Position numbers and translations under genes: made by a program. Positions 34,797-42,704 of a DNA stretch of 64,000 nucleotides are shown here, piece by piece. How positions within the stretch are numbered: position 1 is the stretch's first letter; every line of letters starts with the position of its first letter. The notes beneath the pieces are model-generated. The model was not told the DNA's origin and made no database searches. It saw nothing but the letters and a program-made list of their open reading frames with translations. Source of the DNA: JANMEB01 sp041745295. GTDB taxonomy: Bacteria > Planctomycetota > Planctomycetia > Pirellulales > Pirellulaceae. The DNA lies in contig JBGTJE010000097.1 in assembly GCA_041745295.1 (NCBI GenBank), positions 62,001-126,000 of the forward strand, read 5' to 3'.

Positions 34797-35368
34797 TGAA
34801 TGACTCTCAATTGAAGATTGGCGTCACGCAATCGCTGAATCTCGTCGGGATCCAACGGGCTCGGCCCGGTCGCTGTCGTGCGCTCGGCAAATTCCCTGCC
34901 GTCGAACGTGCCGGTCTTCTTGATTTTGTTTTGCAACTCGATCACCGCACGCAACAATTGTTCGGGACGCGGAGGACAGCCGGGAACATACAAATCCACA
35001 GGCATGAATCGATCGACCCCTTGGACCACCGCATAGGTGTCGAAAACGCCTCCGGTACAAGCACACGCACCCATCGAGATGCACCATTTAGGCTCGGGCA
35101 TTTGCAACCAAATTCGCTGCAACACCGGCAACATCTTCATGACCACCCGTCCTGCGACAATCATGACGTCGCATTGGCGGGGGGTAAACCGCATGACTTC
35201 AGCACCAAAGCGGGCAATATCGAAACGCGACGACGCGGTCGCCATCAACTCGATGCCGCAACAAGCCGTTGCAAACGGCATCGGCCATAGGCTGTTCGTA
35301 CGGGCCCAATTCGCGACCGCGTCCAAACGCGTGACAAAAATGTTGTCCACCATGCTTTTTATCGCCAT
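34793..35368 (-). CDS. nuoB: NADH-quinone oxidoreductase subunit B
   Basis: Carries cluster N2, the last electron donor to quinone. The 191-residue form starting at the ATG at 35368 is chosen because AAGGAG lies 7 bases before it; a TTG seven codons earlier lacks this. Cluster ligands are the tandem Cys in ATACCGIELMATAS, GACACTGGVFDTYAVVQGVD and YVPGCPPRPEQLLRAVIELQ. It overlaps nuoA by 10 bases and nuoC by 4. Confidence 0.96.
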   Translation of the reverse strand: MAIKSMVDNIFVTRLDAVANWARTNSLWPMPFATACCGIELMATASSRFDIARFGAEVMRFTPRQCDVMIVAGRVVMKMLPVLQRIWLQMPEPKWCISMGACACTGGVFDTYAVVQGVDRFMPVDLYVPGCPPRPEQLLRAVIELQNKIKKTGTFDGREFAERTTATGPSPLDPDEIQRLRDANLQLRVIQ

Positions 35369-35757
35369 CGGAAGACTCCTTTTCGCCAAGCATAGACGTA
35401 GGCAATCGATAACGTCGCGATGAAAAATAGCATCACGCCAAAAACGGTATCGCGTAGTTCCGGGGCAATTCCGCCGTCCTCAACGTAGGCACTGACCGCC
35501 CACGGATACATGAATAATAACTCGACATCGAATACCAAAAACAGAATCGCCACCAAATAGAATTTGACGTCGTACGGCTGGCGAGCGTCGCCGATGGGAT
35601 CCATTCCCGATTCATATGGCATCTGTTTGACCCGCGTCTTGTTGCGCGGGCCGATCCAATGAGCAGAAGCCAATATCGTGGCGACCAATCCGACCAACAC
35701 GACGATATAAATCAGTACTGGTTGAAACGTGGCCAATTCCTGAGACATGCTTTGCAT
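35359..35757 (-). CDS. nuoA: NADH-quinone oxidoreductase subunit A
   Basis: First gene of the complex I operon: a 132-residue membrane protein with three helices. The conserved loop KQMPYESGMDPIGDARQPYD and RQPYDVKFYLVAILFLVFDV followed by ELLFMYPWAV identify it. A second ATG three codons in is also possible. The operon promoter should lie in 35758-36096, where I see AT-rich CATAAT motifs but no convincing -35. Confidence 0.95.
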   Translation of the reverse strand: MQSMSQELATFQPVLIYIVVLVGLVATILASAHWIGPRNKTRVKQMPYESGMDPIGDARQPYDVKFYLVAILFLVFDVELLFMYPWAVSAYVEDGGIAPELRDTVFGVMLFFIATLSIAYVYAWRKGVFRWR

Positions 35758-35972
35758 TTATCGCCGACACTCCCCACGCGGCCGATCGGTTCGTGAAAAA
35801 ATTCACAGACAATTATGGCGTAAAAACCACTCATTCCAGCAGAATCCATCGAGTTTCGTCGGTGCTATTATGATCGGACGGCGTGCAGCGCCTGTCAATC
35901 CCAGGTTCTGGACGGCTTGCCAGGACTCCCCCGCAAATTCAGGGAAACGAGCGGCTTCTTGAAGCCGGCGAC

Positions 35973-36155
35973 TCACTTCCGTGAAGCTGCCTTCTGGATG
36001 GCGTCGGAGAATTGGTCGAGGTTAAGTTTTTCCAACCGTCGTCTAGCCGCCGCGACGATCGCCTCTCGTTGGTCGAAATCTTGCGGCGACAATCCGTTAA
36101 TGATCCGCGCCCCGATCGTTCGACTGCGGAAACGGGATACGCCCGACGCGAACAA
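35973..36155 (-). CDS. Possible small ORF or out-of-frame tail after the MFS gene
   Basis: A 60-codon frame overlaps the last 59 bases of the MFS gene and fills half of the 339-bp gap before nuoA. Its product includes SPQDFDQREAIVAAARRRLE then KLNLDQFSDAIQKAASRK, which has the composition of a soluble helical protein. It could be a tiny gene coupled to the transporter, or the original C-terminus of the transporter displaced by a frameshift. No recognised family. The rest of 35758-35972 shows no gene. Confidence 0.3.
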   Translation of the reverse strand: MFASGVSRFRSRTIGARIINGLSPQDFDQREAIVAAARRRLEKLNLDQFSDAIQKAASRK

Positions 36156-37404
36156 TCAAGACTGCGGCGACAACCATGATGGCGGCCGAGACGAAATAGG
36201 GGAGCGGCAGCCATATTTTGAGCAAGAAGATCGCAATCGCCGAGCCACCAATCCGAGCCATCGCATTAACGCTCTGGCTTACGCCTAGAACGACTCCTTG
36301 GTGCGCGGCGTCGGTGTGCCGCGACACGAGGGCGTTTACCGACGGTTGCATGCACGAAAATCCAGAAACGATGATGAATAACGCCGCAAAAAGCCAAATG
36401 ACAGACGATAGCTCAATCGCTATCACGACAACAATAAAGCCAACTACCTCGAGCGTGATACCAACCATGGCCAGCGTTCGCTCGGGAACTCGCTTGGAGA
36501 GCGGTCGGACAATGCCCCCCTGAACCAGGGCCAACGTAAATCCAATCAATGCGTATGTTCCGCAGAGTTGCTGCCACGTAAATTGAAACGGTTGGTACGG
36601 TGCGTCATTGGTCCCTTTGACGAGTAACGACAGAGTCGTCTCGAATTTGGAAAAAGAGAATACACATACGAAGATCACCACGAGCAATAACTTGAGAGCC
36701 GCGGATTGCCGGATCATTCTCAAGCCGTCCCAAGGAATCCAGGACCGATGAGGCCGTTTGTTTTCGCGACGTAACGATTCGGGCAAAAGGAATATCGCCG
36801 CAAGAAACGCCAGCAACGACAGTCCGGCCGCAAAATATCCCGGCAGCGGACCCGGATCGCCGTGGCCGCTGGGAAGGGCCAAATAACCGATCAGCGGTCC
36901 AAATGTGAATCCCATGCCAAAAGCCATTCCAATCAAAGCCATTCCGCGGGCCCTCTGCGCGGGTGGTGTGCAATCCGCGATGTAGGCTTGAGCCGTCGGA
37001 ATCGTCGCCCCGGCAATGCCAGCCCCGATCCTCGAAACAAATAGCCACGTAATACTTTGCGCAATGGTCGCCACCGCAAACACGGAATAGAAAATCACTG
37101 ATCCCAACAATCCGATCAACAACACCGGCCGGCGCCCGATCCGATCTGAAAGGCTTCCCCAAAGCGGTGCTACGATAAATTGCATCAGCGAAAAGCTCGC
37201 CATTAGCAGTCCCAATTGCCAACCTTGAGGATCGACGACAAATTGGTCTGCGTAGACGGGCAACAGCGGCAGAACTAGGCCAAAGCCCAACAGGTCAATA
37301 AAGACCGTCAGAAAGATGATCAAGAGAGACCCTTTGCTCGGGCCGCGCATTTCGTTCCCGTTCGAACGATCGTCCTTTTTTTTCAAATCAGCTCCAAAGC
37401 CCAT
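36097..37404 (-). CDS. MFS transporter (TetA-like drug:H+ antiporter branch)
   Basis: About 435 residues with 12 predicted membrane helices from the chosen ATG (MGFGADLKKKDDRSNGNEMR), with GGAG 9 bases upstream; a second ATG 18 codons on is also plausible. Signatures are FLTVFIDLLGFGLVLPLLPV, the loop 2-3 motif WGSLSDRIGRRPVLLIGL, SRIGAGIAGATIPTAQAYIA and DCTPPAQRARGMALIGMAFG. This resembles TetA-type exporters, but substrate cannot be inferred, and tetracycline resistance is not implied. Confidence 0.88.
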   Translation of the reverse strand: MGFGADLKKKDDRSNGNEMRGPSKGSLLIIFLTVFIDLLGFGLVLPLLPVYADQFVVDPQGWQLGLLMASFSLMQFIVAPLWGSLSDRIGRRPVLLIGLLGSVIFYSVFAVATIAQSITWLFVSRIGAGIAGATIPTAQAYIADCTPPAQRARGMALIGMAFGMGFTFGPLIGYLALPSGHGDPGPLPGYFAAGLSLLAFLAAIFLLPESLRRENKRPHRSWIPWDGLRMIRQSAALKLLLVVIFVCVFSFSKFETTLSLLVKGTNDAPYQPFQFTWQQLCGTYALIGFTLALVQGGIVRPLSKRVPERTLAMVGITLEVVGFIVVVIAIELSSVIWLFAALFIIVSGFSCMQPSVNALVSRHTDAAHQGVVLGVSQSVNAMARIGGSAIAIFLLKIWLPLPYFVSAAIMVVAAVLIVRVGRIPFPQSNDRGADH

Positions 37405-37655
37405 TGCCGCGACTCCGTCACCCGAGTTTCGCCGCAGTATGACAGATTCGCCGACGATTTGTCGATGGTTTTTCCGGATGGGTCGCAGGGGGCCGTCGCG
37501 GAGATTACGATAGGGCGACAATTTTTCTCACTCAGGAAAAATGATGTCGCCGCGGCGGCAACTATCGGAGCACGCAGCTGGCTGGCCTCGTTAGGCGGCC
37601 ATCTTGTCGCCACATCGTAGGGTCCGTTGCACTGTCATTCATTGGAGAAGTTACC

Positions 37656-39758
37656 GTGAAGTTTCGAATTATCGCGGCGATGGCCGCGGTTTTGTTTTGC
37701 GTCGAGTCGGCGTGGAGTCAGAAAACGCTGGAACAATTGCCGGCATTTGAGCGGGTGCAAAAAGTACGGGAAACGGTCAATGGGCTGATCAAAAAAGCCC
37801 AACTCAGCGGCATCGAATGGAGCACCGACGGATCGAAGATTTACTTCGTGCGAAATGGCGAACGGTTGAAGATGGATCTCAAGTCGCTCAAGACCGAGCC
37901 GACAACGGAAAAAGGGGAAGCCAAGTCCGCGCAAACTTCGGAAGACAGCATGATGCAATGGGACTCCGGCGTTCAACGCGCCGGTCAGCGCGGTAATGAA
38001 CTTTCGCCGGACAAAAACTGGAACGCAGTCTTCACCGATAATAACGTCGTCCTGGAAATGACCGAGGAGGGCAAGAAAGCCAATCTCAATGAACCCGCGC
38101 TAATCAAGGTCACTGAAAACGGAACCGACGATCTGCGGTTCGGCACGTGCTGCTGGGTTTACGGCGAAGAGTTGTACCAAAGCCGTGCCATGTGGTGGTC
38201 GCCCGACAGCAAAAAGCTTGTCTTTTACGAAGTCGACGAGCGACACATGCAAAAATACTATCTAACCGTGGACAACACCAAGACCTACACGACCCTTCAA
38301 ACCGTTCGGTATCCAAAATCCGGTGACTCGAATCCCAAAGTCGCGTTGCTGGTCTACGATCTCGAATCGAACGAAACCAAACGTTTGCAAATCGAGGGCG
38401 AACCCGAACAGTATTTGTATCGCATCCGGTTTGCCCCGGGCGGCAAAGAACTATTGGTGAATCGCACGAATCGGCGGCAAAACGCCCTGGACGTGTTGGC
38501 CGTCAATATTGAATCCGGCGACGTGCGCTCGGTCGTCTCCGAAGTCCAAGAGACGTGGCAAAACAACGCCCCCACGATGCAGTTTCTCACCGACGGAAAG
38601 CGTTTCATTTGGGAGACCGAACGCAACGGTTTCAAACATTTTGAGCTTCGCGATTTGGGGGGTGACCTGATCAATCCTCTTTCCAAACTGGAAAAGTATC
38701 CGTGCGAAGATATCGTGTTGATCGATGAAAAGGCCGGTTATTTTTATTACACGGCGTTCAGCGGCGACAATCCGCTAAACCAGCAGCTTCACCGCGTCAA
38801 GCTCGACGGCTCGGGTCACCGCGTGCTGACCGACAAGCCGTTTAATCACACCGCATTCCACATCTCGCCCAAACACGATTTTTTTGTCGCAGAGTATCAG
38901 GCAATCGATGTTCCGCCCGCGTTCTCGCTGTACAACTCCGAGGGAAAAGAACTAACCGTGTTGGCGGAAGGCGACTGGAAGGATGCCCTCGCGGCCGGGT
39001 ATTCCAAACCGGAATTGTTTAAATTTACGGCGGACGACGGCGTCACCGACATCTATGGCGTTCTTTACCGGCCGTCGAATTTCGACGAAAAGAAAAAATA
39101 TCCCTTGTTGATCGACGTCTACGGAGGCCCCCAGTCGCGCGGAATCACCAATCGATTCCAACCGGTTTTTCCCCAATGTGAATTAGGCTTTTTGGTCGCT
39201 TCAATCGGCAACCGGGGGACGATTGGTCGCGGCAAAGCGTTCGAGGCCAGCAACTACAAGAAACTCGGCGGCCCGGACATTCAGGATCAAGCCGACGGCG
39301 TTAAGTTTTTGAGGGAGCGACCGTATGTCGACGGCGGCCGCGTTGGTATCTTCGGGCATTCCTACGGCGGCTATATGTCAGCGCTCGCCGTTCTAAAGTA
39401 CCCAGATGTCTTTCAAGTTGCCGTTGCCGGGGCGCCGGTGACCGATTGGCGCAACTACGACACGATCTACACCGAGCGCTATATGCAGACTCCGCAAGAA
39501 AACTCCGAAGGCTATCAAGATGGTTCCTGCTTGAGCTTCGTCGATAACCTCAAAGGCAAACTGTTGTTGGTCCATGGGCTGATCGACGACAATGTCCATC
39601 CCAGCAACACTTGGCAATTGGCGGAAAAATTGCAGGCCGGCGGCAAGCGTTTCGACATGATGATCTACCCGAACTTCCAACACGGAATCGGGGCCACCTA
39701 CGGAGCGCTGCGCTGGGAGTACCTCATTCACAACCTAAAGCCTGAAGCCGCGGAATAG
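37656..39758 (+). CDS. Exported dipeptidyl peptidase IV-type serine peptidase (S9B)
   Basis: The 700-residue enzyme removes X-Pro or X-Ala dipeptides from peptide N-termini. It starts with GTG (GGAGAAG 6 bases upstream) and a signal peptide MKFRIIAAMAAVLFCVESAW ending near SQ. The N-terminal beta-propeller (residues about 50-440) includes SGIEWSTDGSKIYFVRNGER and RAMWWSPDSKKLVFYEVDER, where the DER triplet resembles the substrate-binding Glu motif. The hydrolase domain has the nucleophile in GHSYGGYMSALAVL (Ser about 569), the Asp in HGLIDDNVHPSNTW (about 645) and the His in NFQHGIG (about 675). All catalytic residues are present. Confidence 0.93.
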   Translation: MKFRIIAAMAAVLFCVESAWSQKTLEQLPAFERVQKVRETVNGLIKKAQLSGIEWSTDGSKIYFVRNGERLKMDLKSLKTEPTTEKGEAKSAQTSEDSMMQWDSGVQRAGQRGNELSPDKNWNAVFTDNNVVLEMTEEGKKANLNEPALIKVTENGTDDLRFGTCCWVYGEELYQSRAMWWSPDSKKLVFYEVDERHMQKYYLTVDNTKTYTTLQTVRYPKSGDSNPKVALLVYDLESNETKRLQIEGEPEQYLYRIRFAPGGKELLVNRTNRRQNALDVLAVNIESGDVRSVVSEVQETWQNNAPTMQFLTDGKRFIWETERNGFKHFELRDLGGDLINPLSKLEKYPCEDIVLIDEKAGYFYYTAFSGDNPLNQQLHRVKLDGSGHRVLTDKPFNHTAFHISPKHDFFVAEYQAIDVPPAFSLYNSEGKELTVLAEGDWKDALAAGYSKPELFKFTADDGVTDIYGVLYRPSNFDEKKKYPLLIDVYGGPQSRGITNRFQPVFPQCELGFLVASIGNRGTIGRGKAFEASNYKKLGGPDIQDQADGVKFLRERPYVDGGRVGIFGHSYGGYMSALAVLKYPDVFQVAVAGAPVTDWRNYDTIYTERYMQTPQENSEGYQDGSCLSFVDNLKGKLLLVHGLIDDNVHPSNTWQLAEKLQAGGKRFDMMIYPNFQHGIGATYGALRWEYLIHNLKPEAAE

Positions 39759-39771
39759 CCCTAATTTCGTC

Positions 39772-40231
39772 TCGTACTCGTACTCAGCGCAGCGGTACTC
39801 GTACTCGAAAGGACTACGATGACCGAACCGACTTTCGATCACGAGAAACTCGATGTGTACAAACTCTCGATCGAATACGTCGCGTTCTCATATCAAATCG
39901 CGAAGACGCTTTCTGGTGTACATCGGCATGCTCGCGATCAATGGTTGAGAGCAGCTCAGTCGATTCCCCTCAACATTGCCGAGGGAAATGGAAAACTGAG
40001 TTTAAAGGACAAGAACCGATTTCTCGAAATTGCACGTGGCTCGGCTTTAGAATGCGCCGCGGTTCACGATATTTTATTGACATGTGAGGCGACCGATATC
40101 GAGGTGAATCGGCGCGGCAAGTCCAATTTGAAACGCATTGTGTCGATGTTGACTCGATTGGTTCAACGAACTGAAACTATTTCCGAGGATTCAATCGAGT
40201 ACGAGTACCGCGATGCTGAGTACGAGTACGA
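39772..40231 (+). mobile_element. Putative IVS-like element: S23 gene bracketed by 36-bp inverted repeats
   Basis: Arms 39772-39807 and 40196-40231 are inverted repeats with 33 of 36 matches. Each arm contains GTACTCGTACTC (or its complement GAGTACGAGTAC) twice, so it is itself repetitive. The arms enclose the four-helix-bundle (S23) gene, whose last codons lie in the right arm. Proteins of this family are known from intervening sequences inside 23S rRNA genes, which also have terminal inverted repeats that pair into a stem. Here the unit sits between protein genes. Mobility is inference; no target duplication was identified. Confidence 0.6.
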
Positions 40232-40250
40232 GGATCGGGCGTTGTCGTAA
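39819..40250 (+). CDS. Four-helix-bundle protein (23S rRNA intervening-sequence / S23 family)
   Basis: The 143-residue protein has the family signature: FDHEKLDVYKLSIEYVAFSY at the start, RDQWLRAAQSIPLNIAEGNG in helix 2 and FLEIARGSALECAAVHDILL in helix 3. AAAGGA stands 6 bases before the ATG. Relatives are encoded in rRNA intervening sequences or as small stand-alone genes, and a related fold is the Avd accessory protein of diversity-generating retroelements; the biochemical role is unknown. The C-terminus is odd: SIEYEYRDAEYEYEDRALS, Tyr/Glu-rich because it is translated from the right inverted repeat. No reverse transcriptase gene is near. Confidence 0.9.
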   Translation: MTEPTFDHEKLDVYKLSIEYVAFSYQIAKTLSGVHRHARDQWLRAAQSIPLNIAEGNGKLSLKDKNRFLEIARGSALECAAVHDILLTCEATDIEVNRRGKSNLKRIVSMLTRLVQRTETISEDSIEYEYRDAEYEYEDRALS

Positions 40251-40357
40251 CTGAGCATTGAGCGGAAGCCGGCTCTGCATGGTTTTTGAAATGGATAGTT
40301 TCTGGGCTTTTGCTTCGTGAACATAAGTCTCGCTCGTCCCACGAAGGGCGCGGCTGA

Positions 40358-40387
40358 TTGACCAGACTTTGCTGCCGCTGATACACT
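40358..40387 (+). promoter_or_regulatory. Candidate promoter for transketolase
   Basis: TTGACC at 40358-40363 and TACACT at 40382-40387 are separated by 18 bases and lie about 42 bases before the transketolase ATG. The -10 is only four of six to consensus. This is a sequence-only prediction. Confidence 0.35.
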
Positions 40388-40429
40388 CGTCGCGAGATTT
40401 TGCAATCGCGCAAGAGGAGTAACTGACGG

Positions 40430-42475
40430 ATGCCAACCTCAACGACCAACGTGGACCAGCTATCGATTAATACCATTCGCACGCTGTCCATGGACGCGGT
40501 GCAAAAAGCGAACAGCGGCCATCCAGGAACGCCGATGGCTTTGGCTCCGGTTGCCTATACGCTCTGGACAGAATGGATGCGATTTGATCCGCAGCATCCC
40601 ATTTGGCCAGCCCGCGATCGTTTCGTGCTGTCTTGCGGACACGCCTCGATGCTCCTTTATTCGCTGCTGCACCTCTGTGGAGTCCGGCAAGTCGATCCGA
40701 TGGGTGAGCCGCGCGAAGAGCTAGGCATCACGCTCGAGGACATCAAAAACTTTCGGCAATTGCATAGCCCCTGTGCCGGCCATCCGGAGTACGGCGCCGC
40801 TCCCGGTATCGAAACGACGACCGGGCCGCTGGGACAGGGGGTCGGCAATAGCGTCGGAATGGCCCTCGCCGGAAAGTGGCTTGCAGCGCGCTACGATCGG
40901 CCTGACTTTGCGATGTTCGGATACCGTGTCTTTTGCATTTGTAGCGATGGTGACTTGATGGAAGGAGCCGGCTGCGAAGCCGCGTCGCTGGCCGGGCACT
41001 TGCGCCTCGACAACCTGTGCTGGATCTACGACGACAATCACATCACGATCGAAGGCTCGACCGAACTTTCGTTTTCCGAAGACGTTGGCCGGAGATTCGA
41101 AGCCCTGGGTTGGAATGTCGCCAAGGTCTCCGATGCGAACGACTTGCCGGCGATCAACGCTGCTCTCAACCGTTTTGAATCCTGTAGCGATCGTCCCACG
41201 TTGATCGTTCTCCGCAGTGTCATCGGTTACGGAGCTCCGAATAAACAGAATACGCACTCGGCTCACGGAAGCCCACTTGGCGAAAGCGAAATCCAACTGG
41301 CGAAGAAATTTTTCGACTGGCCCGTCGATTCGACGTTCCTCGTGCCCGACGATGTGCGCGCACATTTTGCTGAAACCGTCGCCAAGCGGGGCGAACAGGA
41401 ATATCAGGCCTGGTTAGATCGCTTGGCCGACTACCAATACAAATATCCCGAAGCCGCGGCGGAGTTGGAGCTGATTTGGCAAGGCAATTTGCCGAATAAC
41501 TGGGCGGCAAAGATCCCAGAATTTCCTCCTGGCAAACCACTCGCGACCCGTTCGGCCTCCGGAAAAGTTCTCAATGCGATCGCCAAAGAAATTCCCTGGC
41601 TCATCGGTGGATCGGCGGATTTGGCTCCGTCCAATAATACTCTCCTCGACAACTCGGACGATGTTATCGGCGGAGAATTCACCGGCCGAAATTTGCATTT
41701 CGGAGTCCGCGAGCATGCCATGGCTGCCGTCTGCAACGGACTTTCACTGTGCGGTCTGCGGGCGTATGCCGGAACGTTTTTTGTGTTCACAGACTACATG
41801 CGTCCATCGCTTCGCTTGAGCAGCATTATGCATCAGCCGGTCATGTATATCTTGACCCACGATTCGATCGGCTTGGGAGAAGACGGCCCGACTCACCAAC
41901 CAATCGAGCACTTGGCCGCCTGCCGAGCGATCCCGGGGCTGGTTGTATTTCGTCCTTGCGATGCCAACGAAGTCGCCGCCGGCTACCGAGCCACCATGCC
42001 GTTGCGCCGGCCGACTGCGCTCATTCTCACTCGGCAAAATGTCCCGACCATCGATCGTCAACGATATGCATCGGCGAGCGGCGCGGAACGCGGTGGATAC
42101 ATCTTGTGGGATTCCGATAAATCCCCGCAAATCATCCTGATCGGCACCGGCAGCGAAGTCCAACTCTGTCTGGATGCCGCCGAACAGCTCGCGCGTGAAC
42201 AAGTGCGCGTGCGTGTCGTAAGCTTGCCAAGTTGGGAACTCTTTGAAATGCAGGACGAGGCCTATCGCAATAAGGTCATGCCCGCCTTGATCTCAGCTCG
42301 CGTCGCGGTCGAAGTGGGTATTCGCCAAGGCTGGGATCGATACCTCGGTCCCACCGGTGAATTCATAGGCCTGAGTTCATTCGGGGCGTCGGCACCCTTT
42401 GAAAGGCTTTACGAGCATTTCGATATCACCGTGCCAGCAGTTTTGGCCGCCGCCAAAAAGCAACTGGGGCGGTAA
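40430..42475 (+). CDS. tkt: Transketolase
   Basis: The 681-residue thiamine-diphosphate enzyme transfers two-carbon ketol units in the pentose phosphate pathway. GAGGAG precedes the ATG by 10 bases. Blocks are ANSGHPGTPMALAPVAYTLW, TGPLGQGVGNSVGMALAGKW, the ThDP/Mg motif CSDGDLMEGAGCEAASLAGH with IYDDNHITIEG, GVREHAMAAVCNGLSLCGLR (catalytic Glu), FVFTDYMRPSLRLSSIMHQP and THDSIGLGEDGPTHQPIEHL. The ThDP motif reads SDGD rather than the usual GDGC, a mild variation. Downstream of it lies a palindrome, so it is probably monocistronic. Confidence 0.96.
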   Translation: MPTSTTNVDQLSINTIRTLSMDAVQKANSGHPGTPMALAPVAYTLWTEWMRFDPQHPIWPARDRFVLSCGHASMLLYSLLHLCGVRQVDPMGEPREELGITLEDIKNFRQLHSPCAGHPEYGAAPGIETTTGPLGQGVGNSVGMALAGKWLAARYDRPDFAMFGYRVFCICSDGDLMEGAGCEAASLAGHLRLDNLCWIYDDNHITIEGSTELSFSEDVGRRFEALGWNVAKVSDANDLPAINAALNRFESCSDRPTLIVLRSVIGYGAPNKQNTHSAHGSPLGESEIQLAKKFFDWPVDSTFLVPDDVRAHFAETVAKRGEQEYQAWLDRLADYQYKYPEAAAELELIWQGNLPNNWAAKIPEFPPGKPLATRSASGKVLNAIAKEIPWLIGGSADLAPSNNTLLDNSDDVIGGEFTGRNLHFGVREHAMAAVCNGLSLCGLRAYAGTFFVFTDYMRPSLRLSSIMHQPVMYILTHDSIGLGEDGPTHQPIEHLAACRAIPGLVVFRPCDANEVAAGYRATMPLRRPTALILTRQNVPTIDRQRYASASGAERGGYILWDSDKSPQIILIGTGSEVQLCLDAAEQLAREQVRVRVVSLPSWELFEMQDEAYRNKVMPALISARVAVEVGIRQGWDRYLGPTGEFIGLSSFGASAPFERLYEHFDITVPAVLAAAKKQLGR

Positions 42476-42493
42476 TCTCGCCTCGAACGATCT

Positions 42494-42602
42494 GAAGCCG
42501 AATTCGCCACAGATTCGGCTGCCACTACCCTAACCTTGCAATTGACTTGGCTAGCGGCATGTTTGCCGACCGGCCAACTCATAGTGTGGCAGCTTCGGCT
42601 TC
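42494..42602. repeat. Imperfect 17-bp inverted repeat downstream of tkt
   Basis: GAAGCCGAATTCGCCAC (42494-42510) pairs with GTGGCAGCTTCGGCTTC (42586-42602) at 14 of 17 positions around a 75-base spacer. GCCGAATTCGCCA also occurs in the palindrome near 50206. It may end tkt transcription or be another dispersed element. Confidence 0.55.
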
Positions 42603-42704
42603 AAAAAATTCCCTAATTGATCTTGCCGTAATGCGTGAAATTGGGGACACGAAGGGAGTGTCGCAGCGTTTTTTCACAAGCTATCAGGGCTTGCTATCGC
42701 AACC

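Noticed and set aside
36097..37404. Tetracycline resistance gene
   Set aside because: The transporter has general MFS drug-antiporter motifs only; no specific tetA evidence or resistance context.
39819..40250. Diversity-generating retroelement, because S23 proteins resemble Avd
   Set aside because: No reverse transcriptase, template repeat or variable repeat is seen nearby.
40358..40429. Riboswitch in the tkt leader
   Set aside because: The leader is only about 40 bases and shows no THI-box or other aptamer motif.
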